Shown here piece by piece: positions 25,012 through 34,333 of a DNA stretch of 64,000 nt. The position numbers and the translations under genes are program-made. The notes beneath the pieces are model-generated. The model was not told the origin of the DNA. It saw only the letters and a list, made by a program, of their open reading frames with translations, and searched no databases. The DNA is taken from assembly GCF_014652415.1 (NCBI RefSeq), contig NZ_BMYT01000001.1, forward strand, positions 1,292,168-1,356,167, in the 5' to 3' direction. Source of the DNA: Affinundibacterium macrobrachii. GTDB taxonomy: Bacteria; Pseudomonadota; Gammaproteobacteria; Burkholderiales; Burkholderiaceae_D. The first letter of the stretch is position 1. Each line of letters begins with the position of its first letter.

Positions 25012-27846
25012 TTAGAACTTGTAGTTTGCGCCGAACAGATAAGTTCTACCGTAAGTCACTTTATTTGTGATCACGTTAGGATCGGTGTTGTACTCTTGGA
25101 ACGGTGTGTTGTTCCAGTTGTTTGCTTGCACCAACAAAGACAATCCTTTCAACCAGCCAGATTGGAATTCATAAGATGCTTGCAAATCAACCAGCGTTTC
25201 CCCCTTCACCATCGTCAACTGCATATTGTCTTGGTAATCGCTTACTTGACCTAAGAAGTCAGAACGCTTACGTGCTGCCCAAGCCACTTGGAAGCCATTT
25301 TTTTCATAGTACAGACGCAAGTTCGAAACTTTCTTCGACAAGCCTGGCAATGGAATATTCAAAGATGTCACTGCCACATTACCAAATCCAAAACCTGGCA
25401 AAGTAATTTTGCTGGAGGTGTCAGAGTGATTCAACATCGCGCCGAAACCATCGAGGTAGGAACTAAACATATTGAACGGTACGTTCACAGCCATTTCAAA
25501 ACCATGGATGCTACCGCCTTCGCCGTTACGTGGAGCAGTCAACAAACCAACTGTTGAACCTTTATATGCACCAGTTAATGGCAATGGTGTTTTCGCACTA
25601 ACAAATGGCGCGAAATCAAATGTTGTTGGTGAACGATAGATGTAGGTATCTAAAGATTTGTAGAAACCTGCGAAGCTGAAATAACCTTTGTTACCAAAGT
25701 ATTTTTCATACGACAAATCTAAAGCTTTAGCCAAAAATGGTTTCAAGTTTGGATTACCGCCGCTACCAGTCAAGATTGGATTATTGCCTTGCGTTGTGAC
25801 ACCAAATGCTTGGCTTGCACGCATATCATCCATATTTGCGCGTGACATGATCTTGCCTGCACCAACACGGAAGTATTGATCACTACCCAAATTAAACGAC
25901 ACGTTCAAGCTTGGCAGAATATTGGAGTAAGAAGTGCCGCCACCAACCACGCTAGATGGGCAAGTTGCTGCTGTGATACCTGTACAGTTAGCTAAATCAA
26001 CTTGGTTACCAGTAGAGGACTGATTGGTATGAACAAATTGCACACCGACATTACCGCGATAGTTCAAGCCCATCAATTCACCGTCTAAGTCACCCATCGC
26101 GTAAGCGGTAGTCACTTTTTCATGAACTGACCAATCTTTTGCCAACACCGATGCATCAACCCAGCGAGCTAGATCATAAATTGAACCCAATGAACCCTCT
26201 GGATCAAATGAAACGATAGGCAAACCAGTTGTTCCAGCAACACCCACTGCTGAACCTGGCACGGTTGCGGTTGCATAGCCGTTAGTGCCTTTTACAACCA
26301 AACGACCTTCTTGACCTGCACGAATTTTTTCACGATCTGTACCATTCACGCCAAAACGTGCAGTCACAATCGGACCAAACTCAACATCGCGGCTAGCCGT
26401 CAAACGGAAGCTCGTTACTTTGTCATTCACAGTTGGCAGCGCAACATAACCAGCTTGTGGAGAATCAACACCACCGCCCCAACCATTCACGTCAGTCAGT
26501 TTCGCAACATTGCGGTCACCAAAATTTAAGCTGGTTGTGTACTTCACATCATTGAAGTTACCGCCATTGAAACCTGTGTAGCTAATCGATGACAGACCAG
26601 TCGCATTACCTGGTTGACCTGCCGTTGTTTCGTAGCGTGATGCGTCTTTTTTCGCTTTGGAATAAGCCAAATCCGCGTTCAAAGTCCATTCATCTACTTT
26701 CAAATCACTATTCCAACCGATGGATGTGAACTTATCTTTTGCAGATTCTTTATGGTTACGCACAACACCTTTGTAGTTACTAAAAGTACCTGCTGTGACG
26801 ACGCCGTTGACAATAGTCGCATTAGACAACACGCCATCTGGATCATAGCCACCAGCAGAACCGGCAATCGCACCTTCTAACCCAGTCTTTTTCAAGCTAG
26901 AGCTACCGGCTGAGTAGAATAAGTCGATTGTCGATTTAAAGTTTTTGTTTGGCTTAAATTGCAAGGTCGCAGATGCGCCATCGCGATCGCTCTTGCTGGT
27001 TTCTGTGTCCGCACCGAAACCACCGATGGTCTTTACTTTAGCACCGTTGTAATCGACTTCTGGAGACCAACCACCCCAAGTATTAAAACGTTGTTGCGCG
27101 CCGCCATCTTCTTTGAACTTGGTAAAGCCTAATGACAAACCAATCGTGCGATCTGCGAATTGATCAACATAAGAGAAGGAAATACGATCGCCGCTACCTT
27201 CTGATGCAGTTTGCACGCCAGTACGTTGTTTACGATATGCGGCAGATACAACTTGCTTGCCAAAATCGAGTGGCTTCAAGGTGTTCAAATCAATCGTCGC
27301 TGCCAAACCTTGACCAATCAAGGATGCATCAGGTGTTTTGTAGATCATGACTGAACCCATCAATTCTGCTGGGAACAAATCAAACTCTGGTGCACGAGCA
27401 TTACCTGTTGATGCTTGTTCGCGACCATTGAGCAATGAACCATTAAATGATGGCGACAAACCACGCACACTAATATCGGCTGCTTTACCAGAAGATCGAC
27501 TACGTTGTGCTGTCACACCTGGCAAACGAGAGATGGATTCTGCAACGCTAGAGTCTGGCAATTTACCAATATCTTCAGCAGAAATCGCTTCTACGATGGA
27601 GGTGGAGTTTTTCTTCAAGGAAATCGCTGCTTCAATACCACGGCGAATACCAGTAACAACCACGGTCTCGGTGGTTTGCTGTGGGTCTGCCTTTGCCGCT
27701 TCTTTAGCTGGCTCAGCTTGCTGCGCAAACGCAGCACCTGAACTTAGCGCCAACATCACTGCGCAACCAGCAGCAATCGGGGTTAACTTGACCATCGCAC
27801 GGTTCAGACTCGAACTCTGCTGGCGCTTGCTTAAATTCAGTTCCAT
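25012..27846 (-). CDS. TonB-dependent receptor for alpha-glucan oligosaccharides
   Basis: The 944-residue protein has a signal peptide ending near A41 (SSGAAFAQ) and a TonB box region TETVVVTGIR. The plug domain has SISRLPGVTAQRSRSSGKA and DISVRGLSPSFN. A long beta-barrel ends in YLFGANYKF with a terminal aromatic. The sequence style (KLPDSSVAESISRLPGV, LINGRE-like LLNGREQ) is that of the Caulobacter MalA-type receptors (TIGR01782 group), which import maltodextrins. It heads the sugar locus and has its own terminator. A leader of about 300 nt is predicted, with LacI-type operators upstream (28150-28193). The ribosome site is GGAG, 7 bases before the ATG. Confidence 0.9.
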   Translation of the reverse strand: MELNLSKRQQSSSLNRAMVKLTPIAAGCAVMLALSSGAAFAQQAEPAKEAAKADPQQTTETVVVTGIRRGIEAAISLKKNSTSIVEAISAEDIGKLPDSSVAESISRLPGVTAQRSRSSGKAADISVRGLSPSFNGSLLNGREQASTGNARAPEFDLFPAELMGSVMIYKTPDASLIGQGLAATIDLNTLKPLDFGKQVVSAAYRKQRTGVQTASEGSGDRISFSYVDQFADRTIGLSLGFTKFKEDGGAQQRFNTWGGWSPEVDYNGAKVKTIGGFGADTETSKSDRDGASATLQFKPNKNFKSTIDLFYSAGSSSLKKTGLEGAIAGSAGGYDPDGVLSNATIVNGVVTAGTFSNYKGVVRNHKESAKDKFTSIGWNSDLKVDEWTLNADLAYSKAKKDASRYETTAGQPGNATGLSSISYTGFNGGNFNDVKYTTSLNFGDRNVAKLTDVNGWGGGVDSPQAGYVALPTVNDKVTSFRLTASRDVEFGPIVTARFGVNGTDREKIRAGQEGRLVVKGTNGYATATVPGSAVGVAGTTGLPIVSFDPEGSLGSIYDLARWVDASVLAKDWSVHEKVTTAYAMGDLDGELMGLNYRGNVGVQFVHTNQSSTGNQVDLANCTGITAATCPSSVVGGGTSYSNILPSLNVSFNLGSDQYFRVGAGKIMSRANMDDMRASQAFGVTTQGNNPILTGSGGNPNLKPFLAKALDLSYEKYFGNKGYFSFAGFYKSLDTYIYRSPTTFDFAPFVSAKTPLPLTGAYKGSTVGLLTAPRNGEGGSIHGFEMAVNVPFNMFSSYLDGFGAMLNHSDTSSKITLPGFGFGNVAVTSLNIPLPGLSKKVSNLRLYYEKNGFQVAWAARKRSDFLGQVSDYQDNMQLTMVKGETLVDLQASYEFQSGWLKGLSLLVQANNWNNTPFQEYNTDPNVITNKVTYGRTYLFGANYKF

Positions 27847-28095
27847 TTAAATCTCCAAATGTTTTTTATCACTGCAATCTAGGGGGGGGAGGAAATCAAC
27901 AACTACTTCTTATTTTCAGCATCGAATTCGAATCCATGAACTTTTGGTCTAAATTCAAATCTTGGCTCAAGTTTGTACCAAAACTAAATTTAGTGTCAAT
28001 CAGAAAAATCGCAGAATTGAGGAAGTATTTTTACTCTCCTATGAGGAAGTTATCTATTACGTGGCTTGAAAACCACAGTTACATCATCATAATTT

Positions 28096-28112
28096 ATGTA
28101 GTCAAACTACAT
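28096..28112. promoter_or_regulatory. Inverted repeat ATGTAGT-CAA-ACTACAT
   Basis: Perfect 7-bp arms with a 3-bp centre lie 40-55 bp downstream of the AAAGCGCTTT boxes in the receptor leader. It may be a binding site for a second regulator or a small RNA hairpin. The sequence differs from the LacI-type boxes. Confidence 0.4.
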
Positions 28113-28149
28113 TTTATAGATTTCATTGCAAAGATTTTACCAAAAAATT

Positions 28150-28161
28150 CAAAGCGCTTTG
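28150..28161. promoter_or_regulatory. LacI-type operator, receptor-proximal (CAAAGCGCTTTG)
   Basis: This is a perfect 12-bp palindrome with the central CG typical of LacI-family operators. It is one of two copies of the AAAGCGCTTT core upstream of the receptor gene. Confidence 0.7.
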
Positions 28162-28185
28162 TATTTTTCACTGTAATTTATTCAA
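28158..28185 (-). promoter_or_regulatory. Candidate receptor promoter between the two operators
   Basis: On the minus strand, TTGAAT (complement of 28180-28185) and TACAAA (complement of 28158-28163) are 16 bp apart. Each overlaps one operator, so a bound repressor would block polymerase. Both elements match consensus at only 4 of 6 bases. Confidence 0.35.
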
Positions 28186-28193
28186 AGCGCTTT
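28184..28193. promoter_or_regulatory. LacI-type operator, receptor-distal (AAAGCGCTTT)
   Basis: A second copy of the same 10-bp palindrome core, centred exactly 33 bp (three helical turns) from the first, so both face the same side of the DNA. Confidence 0.7.
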
Positions 28194-28329
28194 AATTTTT
28201 TATCGTCTTATGGATTGCGTACAAGATAATTCAAATAAAGGGAGTTCAAAACGAAACCATATGCGAACTTAAGACGCAATCAATGGCCACACACCCAGTC
28301 TAGGATGAAATCTTTGTTTCGCCCATAAA

Positions 28330-28356
28330 AAAACCGCGATATGCAATCGCGGTTTT
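28330..28356 (-). terminator. Rho-independent terminator of the basic-protein gene
   Basis: Arms AAAACCGCGAT and ATCGCGGTTTT with a 5-base loop lie 31 bp beyond the stop codon at 28387; the minus strand ends in a T run. Confidence 0.9.
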
Positions 28357-28386
28357 CGGTTCAAACTAAAACACTCGGGATGATAC

Positions 28387-29070
28387 TTAACCCAATTTAG
28401 GGCGTCCTGCTTTAAGTGTTTGCAAATTTTCCACCAAATTTTTCAGTGTACTGATCGGTGTTTTCTTCAATAACACTAAACCTACGCGCAATAGCTGACT
28501 CTTCTTCACTTCAATCCCTGCGGCGATACAAGCTTTTTTCACTTCCCCTAGCACGGCATACTCAGCCTCTGGCATCGTAAAGCTATCACGTACTAATTTA
28601 GGCTTCTTGACTTTCTCTCTAAGGTTGGATTCAGACTTTGCGCTTGGCACCGATTTCTTCGCCACAGACTTGCCATTCTCTAGTTGAACAGCATCTACTG
28701 ACTTTGCCGCGCCTTTTACTACTACCTTCTTAGTGACCTTTATCCCTGATTTAGACTGTGTCTTCGATTGCGACGCAGGTTTATCAGATGGAGATTTGAT
28801 CGCAGGAGCTGTCTTCGCTACAGTCTTAGCTACAGACTTGGCTGCAGGTTTAACTGAAGCTTTAGTCGCTGACTTATTTACCGGCTTATTTGCAGGCTTA
28901 GAAGTTGCCTTCGCAACTGGAGTCTTTAACTCATCCGCGCTACGCATTGCTGCCGCCTTTGCCGCTGTATTAGCAATCGTTTTTGCTGGCACTACGGGAG
29001 GTTTGGCTTTCACCGCAGCCTTCACAACCACTTTTGCCGGCGCTTTTTTCTTCGCTGTCGTTACCATCAT
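28387..29070 (-). CDS. Lysine/alanine/proline-rich histone H1-like basic protein
   Basis: The protein has 227 residues. The first 130 or so are low complexity, built from irregular AKAP, KPAAK and KSVAKT units like eukaryotic H1 tails and bacterial Hc1/AlgP-type proteins. The last 75 residues are a folded-looking domain (DSFTMPEAEYAVLGEVKKA, IEVKKSQLLRVGLVLLKK, GRPKLG). There are two adjacent ATG codons; the second (29067) has the better spacing from AAGGAG. Nonspecific DNA or polyphosphate binding is plausible from charge. It lies upstream of its own terminator and 150 bp downstream of ppx on the same strand. Confidence 0.75.
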   Translation of the reverse strand: MMVTTAKKKAPAKVVVKAAVKAKPPVVPAKTIANTAAKAAAMRSADELKTPVAKATSKPANKPVNKSATKASVKPAAKSVAKTVAKTAPAIKSPSDKPASQSKTQSKSGIKVTKKVVVKGAAKSVDAVQLENGKSVAKKSVPSAKSESNLREKVKKPKLVRDSFTMPEAEYAVLGEVKKACIAAGIEVKKSQLLRVGLVLLKKTPISTLKNLVENLQTLKAGRPKLG

Positions 29071-29219
29071 TAACTCCTTCTCGGTTACTACTGAATTACT
29101 ACTGAATAACTACTGAAAATATCTATCAATACAAAACCAACGATACACATCCAAATAAAATAAATAATATAAACAATTTACATCAATAGTACAAAGAAGG
29201 CAATCGATTCAAACTAGAC

Positions 29220-30677
29220 TCAAACTCGAGCACGTACAACAAAGTCGATACCAATTTCGCGCCAACACTCAATTTCCTTACGTAACCAGAAGGCAACTGT
29301 CGGATGCAGGCTAACCCAATCTGGTTTTAACTCCAGCTCGATCTTACTTTTCATCTTGAGACTGAAATCCATGTAATCAAGTTCAACGCGTGAATGCATA
29401 AAGCTCACAGCCAATCGTAGTGCCAACACCGCTTTTGCAAAATCGGCATCAGCGAATGCATCACCCAATTTTCGTAAATTACCTTTCTGACTTAACACCA
29501 AGCGACTCATCAACTTTTGTTCACGCGTGGTAAAACCAGGGATATCTGCATTTTCAACCAGATAACTTCCATGCTTGTGATATCCGGTGTGAGAAACCAC
29601 CATACCGACTTCGTGTAACAGAGCACTCCAATACACATAGTTACTTAAGTAATCAGACGCGGGCTTTAGTTGCGCAAATAATGAACGCGACATATCTGCC
29701 ACCAACTTCGCACGATTAAGATCGGCGCGAAATAAGTTCAACACATCCAGCACGGCTTGTTCGCGTCGATCTCGCTTGGTTGAACGCAAATACAAATCCC
29801 ACATCACACCCATACGCAAACCCGCTTCGATGGGTTGCAAAACTTGGATATTCAATTCTTGGAATAAGCCGATCAAAATCGCTAAACCGCCAATCACCAT
29901 CGCGACACGCTCTGGCTTAATCCCTTGCAAATTCAGATCATCAATTTGTCCGCGTTGTATGCAATAGGCGCGTAATGCCTGTAACTTTTCTAGCGTGACT
30001 TCCGCATCACCGAAGCCGTTTTTATACAAGGCATCAGAGATCGCTCTCACCGTTCCCGATGAACCATATGCATTACGCCAAAACTCAGGTTGATAAGCTG
30101 GTGTGGCATCTTCCAACAATGATCGTACCGCTAACACCGCAGCATCAAAGCCCTCTTCCGTGATAACACCTTGCGGAAAGTAATGAGAACTATGCTTGAC
30201 CGTTCCCATTCCAAAGGACTCGACCTTCACGATCTCATGTCCACGCCCCAAAATAATCTCAGTCGAGCCACCGCCAATATCAATTACCAAACGACGCTCG
30301 GCTGGTATTGCTAACGAGTTCGACACACCTAGGTAAATTAAGCGTCCTTCTTCTTCACCTGAAATCACTTCAATCGGCAAGCCTATTGCTGCTTCAGCTG
30401 CCGGCAAGAAATCAGCCGCGTTCTTCGCGATACGGATGGTGTTTGTCGCCACCACCCGAACAGAATCAATGGCGTAACTCGCCAAGATTTCTTTGAATCG
30501 TGCCAAGCAAGCGATCGCTCTTTGCATTGCTTCTGGCGTTAAGTTTCCATCTTGATCTAATCCAGCAGCCAAGCGTATAGGATCACGTGCGCTACGAATC
30601 ACGCGGATTGCAGTGCCTTCATGACTACCTATATGTAAGCGAAAACTATTTGACCCAAGATCTACCGCTGCAAACAT
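29220..30677 (-). CDS. ppx: Exopolyphosphatase (Ppx/GppA family)
   Basis: In 485 residues the ASKHA-fold phosphatase begins with FAAVDLGSNSFRLHIG. It carries EVISGEEEGRLIYLGV with the catalytic glutamate, VIDIGGGSTEIILG as the second phosphate loop, and FGMGTVKHSSHYFP. A C-terminal HD-like helical domain (about 310-485) includes WSALLHEVGMVVSHTGYHKH. Length and both domains fit Ppx, which shortens polyphosphate from the end; a GppA-type pppGpp hydrolase is the alternative. No ppk is next to it. The gene is apparently monocistronic. Confidence 0.9.
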   Translation of the reverse strand: MFAAVDLGSNSFRLHIGSHEGTAIRVIRSARDPIRLAAGLDQDGNLTPEAMQRAIACLARFKEILASYAIDSVRVVATNTIRIAKNAADFLPAAEAAIGLPIEVISGEEEGRLIYLGVSNSLAIPAERRLVIDIGGGSTEIILGRGHEIVKVESFGMGTVKHSSHYFPQGVITEEGFDAAVLAVRSLLEDATPAYQPEFWRNAYGSSGTVRAISDALYKNGFGDAEVTLEKLQALRAYCIQRGQIDDLNLQGIKPERVAMVIGGLAILIGLFQELNIQVLQPIEAGLRMGVMWDLYLRSTKRDRREQAVLDVLNLFRADLNRAKLVADMSRSLFAQLKPASDYLSNYVYWSALLHEVGMVVSHTGYHKHGSYLVENADIPGFTTREQKLMSRLVLSQKGNLRKLGDAFADADFAKAVLALRLAVSFMHSRVELDYMDFSLKMKSKIELELKPDWVSLHPTVAFWLRKEIECWREIGIDFVVRARV

Positions 30678-30849
30678 GCGCTTTTTCCTTCATACATTGA
30701 ATACGATGCGGCCATCGACGCTCTGACCACGAAAGAACTCATCATATCGCACAGCTTGATACTGACAAGTACCTCAGCAATCGGATAAATGATATTAATG
30801 ATTAATTGTGACGCGGATGTGACAGTTTTCTGCACACCAAATTATTCGC

Positions 30850-31734
30850 CTAGCTGATGCTTTCAGATGCGGGCAAGAAGAAACGAGGACGTAGATTATC
30901 GAGTCCAGTTGAATTGAGTATCTCGCTCAAACGCTGAGCCGATTTATTATTGCGATTACCTTTATACTCGGCGATGATCAATTCGTTTTTCATCGAGTGC
31001 TCCCAACCGACCAATTCGGTTACGCGCACGTGATAACCGTGGGACTCCAATTGCAGACAACGCAGTACATTAGTAATTTGGCTGCCAAACTCGCGCGTAT
31101 GCAATGGATGGCGCCACATTTCTGATAAAGGGTTATTTTTTACCGCATCCCCTTTGGTCTTTCGCAATTCGGCGGCAACCTCAGCCTGACAGCATGGCAC
31201 CAACACCATAAATTTTGCTTTCTTTTTTAACGCAAAATCAATCGCATCATCGGTTGCGGTATTGCACGCATGCAGCGCAGTAACGATATCAATTTGCGCA
31301 GGCAAAGCTGTCGATTTAGTCGACTCTGCCACTGACAAATTCAGAAACTGCATTCCCTGAAAACCAAGTCGCTGCGCCAACTCAGTTGATTTAGCGACCA
31401 GCTCATCGCGTGTCTCGATACCATAAATGCACGAAGCATTGTCTTTGCTTAAAGCCTTAAAAAACAAGTCGTACAAGATAAATCCCAAATACGATTTTCC
31501 TGCACCGTGATCGACCAAGCTGAGCTGTCCTTTTTGCTCTAAGACTTGCTGCATCAAGGGTTCAATAAATTGATATAGATGGTAAACCTGCTTCAACTTG
31601 CGACGACTATCCTGATTCATCTTGCCGTCACGCGTCAAAATATGTAATTCTTTCAGCAACTCCAATGATTGCCCCGGACGGATTTCGTGCTTGTCGTTGT
31701 TGTCGATATTTTTTTTCGGGGATGTGGATTTCAT
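30850..31734 (-). CDS. SAM-dependent methyltransferase (Methyltransf_32-like)
   Basis: The 294-residue protein has motif I SLVDHGAGKSYLGF (72-85), an acidic IYGIETRDELV second strand, DIVTALHACNTATDDA (149-164), and VLVPCCQAEVA (178-187). The LHAC plus PCC pattern is characteristic of the Methyltransf_32 group. The PCCQ tetrad is not an N6-adenine motif, and the target is unknown. The first 30 residues are polar. It is monocistronic in appearance. Confidence 0.75.
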   Translation of the reverse strand: MKSTSPKKNIDNNDKHEIRPGQSLELLKELHILTRDGKMNQDSRRKLKQVYHLYQFIEPLMQQVLEQKGQLSLVDHGAGKSYLGFILYDLFFKALSKDNASCIYGIETRDELVAKSTELAQRLGFQGMQFLNLSVAESTKSTALPAQIDIVTALHACNTATDDAIDFALKKKAKFMVLVPCCQAEVAAELRKTKGDAVKNNPLSEMWRHPLHTREFGSQITNVLRCLQLESHGYHVRVTELVGWEHSMKNELIIAEYKGNRNNKSAQRLSEILNSTGLDNLRPRFFLPASESIS

Positions 31735-31809
31735 GCTGGTACCTTATGCGGCGGAGACTGCGCTGATCTTGCGTAAGCCCGTATTTTACTTGATGCCAGT
31801 CTACAAAAC

Positions 31810-31839
31810 AAAAAAGGCGATGAAATCAACTCATCGCCT
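31810..31839 (-). terminator. Rho-independent terminator of the sucrose-type locus
   Basis: Arms AGGCGATGA and TCATCGCCT with a 7-base loop are followed on the minus strand by six T. The hairpin lies 22 bp past the MFS stop codon at 31861. Confidence 0.85.
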
Positions 31840-31860
31840 GGTTACCTCAGCTAGCAAAAA

Positions 31861-33180
31861 TCAATGATCATCCACGCTCGATTTTTGCAACTTTACAAAC
31901 CCAACACTGGCCGCTGCAAACAATAAAAGTATGCCAGCCAGACGAATTACATTTTCTGGATTAGCTCCTAGCAAGCCGCGATAAAACAATGGCAGTGTAA
32001 AAATCTGAATGATCATGGGAATCACAATAAACATATTAAAGATTCCCATATACACACCAGTGCGCTCTTTGGGAATACTGCCCGCCAACATAATGTAAGG
32101 ATTACCCATAATACTTGCCCACGCCAAACCGATTCCCAACATAGGTAGCCATAGCCATTGTTTATTCTGAATTTCGGGGATCAATAACATCCCTATGCCA
32201 GCCAATACCAAACAAACACTATGCACAATCTTTGGCCCTAAGCGCTTCGCAAATGGCACCAAAGCAAAAGCTGCGATAAAAGCGATGAAGTTATAAAAAG
32301 CGCCGAGCTGCCCATTTAATAATCCCGCATCACGAAAGCCCTCAGAAGCAGGGTCATTGGTCGCGAAAATCGTTTTCGCCAGACAAAGCATAATGTATTG
32401 CCAGTAGCAAAACATCGCATACCATTGAAACAACTTCATCCATGCTAATTGCTTCATGGTCGAAGGCATTTCTTTAATCGCCACAAAAATTTCAGTCAAG
32501 GTGTGTTGAAATCCCTGCGCCTGACTACGTATCACCGCGATTTCTTGTTCGCTCATGGGTAACTCTGGCGTAGTCTTTAAAGTCCATAACACAGAACCCA
32601 AAGAAAACACCGCGCCAATCAAAAAGGCGGCGATCACGATGTGCGGAATATTACTAGCATTCACCGCGTTTTTATTCATACCAGCAAATACCAAAATCGA
32701 TGGCGTCAGGTAAGCTAGTGTTTGCCCCAAACCAGTGAATGCACTCTGCGTCAGAAATCCGATTGAATGCTGGCTCTTATCTAGCCGATCGCTAACATAA
32801 GCACGATATGGCTCCATCGTCACATTATTAGCGGCATCTAAAATCCACAACAAACTCGCTGCCATCCACAGCGTTGGACTAAATGGCATCGCCAACAAAC
32901 CCAAACTACAAAGAATTGCGCCAATCAGAAAATACGGTGTACGCCTTCCCCAGCGACTAATAGTGCGATCACTCATCGCGCCAATAATCGGTTGTACTAG
33001 CAAACCCGTGACTGGGCCAGCCAGCCACAAATACGGCAAACTTGCCTCATCTGCACCGAGATAACTATAGATCGGGCTCATGCTGCTTTGCTGCAGACCA
33101 AAACTAAATTGGATACCAAAAAATCCAAAATTCATATTCACGATCTGCCAGAACGACAGATGTGGCTTTTTTATTTGCAT
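31861..33180 (-). CDS. MFS sugar symporter (sucrose-type locus)
   Basis: The 439-residue protein has about twelve membrane helices and is clearly paralogous to the MFS protein at 20561-21889. Both share [21 protein letters not shown] with [11 protein letters not shown], and [14 protein letters not shown]. By position with amylosucrase and fructokinase it is the counterpart of the inner-membrane sucrose transporter SuxC of Xanthomonas. It would import sucrose by proton symport so that cytoplasmic amylosucrase can act. It is the last gene of the operon and is followed by a terminator. Confidence 0.85.
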   Translation of the reverse strand: MQIKKPHLSFWQIVNMNFGFFGIQFSFGLQQSSMSPIYSYLGADEASLPYLWLAGPVTGLLVQPIIGAMSDRTISRWGRRTPYFLIGAILCSLGLLAMPFSPTLWMAASLLWILDAANNVTMEPYRAYVSDRLDKSQHSIGFLTQSAFTGLGQTLAYLTPSILVFAGMNKNAVNASNIPHIVIAAFLIGAVFSLGSVLWTLKTTPELPMSEQEIAVIRSQAQGFQHTLTEIFVAIKEMPSTMKQLAWMKLFQWYAMFCYWQYIMLCLAKTIFATNDPASEGFRDAGLLNGQLGAFYNFIAFIAAFALVPFAKRLGPKIVHSVCLVLAGIGMLLIPEIQNKQWLWLPMLGIGLAWASIMGNPYIMLAGSIPKERTGVYMGIFNMFIVIPMIIQIFTLPLFYRGLLGANPENVIRLAGILLLFAAASVGFVKLQKSSVDDH

Positions 33181-33271
33181 TTATTTGTCTCCCAATTTAT
33201 GCATTTAAGTGCGTGAATGCGCATAAGTAGCTACACAAAATTTTTTCGACTGCTTATGCTGCTTATTCCGC

Positions 33272-34276
33272 TTAATCTGCTGATTGCGCCAAAAACTGAC
33301 GATAAAAATCAAGGTGATCGGCAACCGCACCGCGCACCGTACAAATCGCAGCAGCAAACCGATTCGCCATCGCCATCGTTTTTTCGATTGGCCAATTGCT
33401 CTGCCAACCATGGATAAACATCGCGGTAAATGCATCGCCTGCACCCACTGTATCAACAACTTGCACAGCAATCGGTGTTTGCTGCAAACTGTGTAAGCAC
33501 ACGCCATTTGCATCGAAATAAAAATAGCCCTTATCCCCTAAAGTGACGATGACGGCTTGCATATAAAATTCTGCCATTAGCGCTTCGCAAGCTTGCAGCA
33601 GACTACTTGATTCGCACACGAGTCGCTTATCTTTAGCAGCTGGGCAGCAATGTTGCAGCACAAACTGCAATTCATCTTCGTTCAACTTCACCATATCGCA
33701 GTAGTTTAAAGACGAAGTAATCGTCTCAAGCGTTGCTTGACCATCACGTAAATTCAGATCTAAAAACTTACTTGCACCTTCAGTCAAATCAGATTCTAAA
33801 ATCGAGATCAAGGTCTGCTGTGAAGTCGCACTCCTTTGAATCAAAGAACCGTAGTAAATTAAATCTGGTGGTGTTTCGGAAAAATATTGCTGTAACAGCT
33901 TATCGACTAATTCACTACCGATGTAGTCATAGGCTTGATTTGGCAAAATCTCAAAACGATGTGCGCTCGCATTTTCTTTTGCATCCATATGAACAATGAC
34001 ACGTCCAGTCAGATGCTCAGTATCAATCTGCAAACCATCGAGCAGCAAGCCAGTTCGCACTGCTTCATCACGAATCAAGGCCGCATCTGCATCTTGCCCA
34101 ATTCGCGTGATCATCAATGGTTTCGCGCCCAACAAAGCCAAGCTACGCGCCACATTAAATGGTGCGCCACCAATCACTTTTTGCTGCGGGAATTCATCAA
34201 TTAAGGTTTCACCATAAATCAGTAAATTGGGCTTGCTAGTAGTCGTCGATGAGTTCATTGCTGTGGTCACTTTCAT
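33272..34276 (-). CDS. PfkB-family fructokinase
   Basis: In 334 residues the protein has the sugar-kinase N-terminal GGAPFNVARSLALLG (36-50) and the ATP/substrate motif DTVGAGDAF (275-283) with catalytic base D281. Between them lies the usual ribokinase-like fold, including VKLNEDEL. In this context it phosphorylates the fructose released when amylosucrase transfers the glucosyl unit of sucrose. An internal ATG (residue 7) is an alternative start; neither has an obvious ribosome site. It lies 57 bp after the amylosucrase stop. Confidence 0.9.
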   Translation of the reverse strand: MKVTTAMNSSTTTSKPNLLIYGETLIDEFPQQKVIGGAPFNVARSLALLGAKPLMITRIGQDADAALIRDEAVRTGLLLDGLQIDTEHLTGRVIVHMDAKENASAHRFEILPNQAYDYIGSELVDKLLQQYFSETPPDLIYYGSLIQRSATSQQTLISILESDLTEGASKFLDLNLRDGQATLETITSSLNYCDMVKLNEDELQFVLQHCCPAAKDKRLVCESSSLLQACEALMAEFYMQAVIVTLGDKGYFYFDANGVCLHSLQQTPIAVQVVDTVGAGDAFTAMFIHGWQSNWPIEKTMAMANRFAAAICTVRGAVADHLDFYRQFLAQSAD

Positions 34277-34333
34277 GGAATAGGCGAAAAATGTTGCGCA
34301 TCAGTTGTGTTACGTGCATTCAACAGTCTGCCA

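Larger units (their letters stand above)
27847..28386. other. Regulatory region upstream of the alpha-glucan TonB receptor
   Basis: This 540-bp AT-rich region has no convincing gene. From the receptor start outward it holds a G8 tract at 27882-27889, a 7-bp-arm inverted repeat at 28096-28112, two AAAGCGCTTT palindromes at 28150-28193 with a candidate promoter between them, and the terminator of the basic-protein gene at 28330-28356. Confidence 0.7.

Noticed and set aside
27936..28229. 97-residue plus-strand reading frame upstream of the maltodextrin receptor
   Set aside because: It covers both operator palindromes and the inverted repeat, has no ribosome site, and its composition (Lys/Phe/Ile-rich) is what AT-rich noncoding DNA gives.
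28733..29116. 127-residue hydrophobic plus-strand frame opposite the basic protein
   Set aside because: The antisense of Ala/Lys repeats yields Ala/Phe/Leu-rich frames by codon complement alone; it has no start signal.
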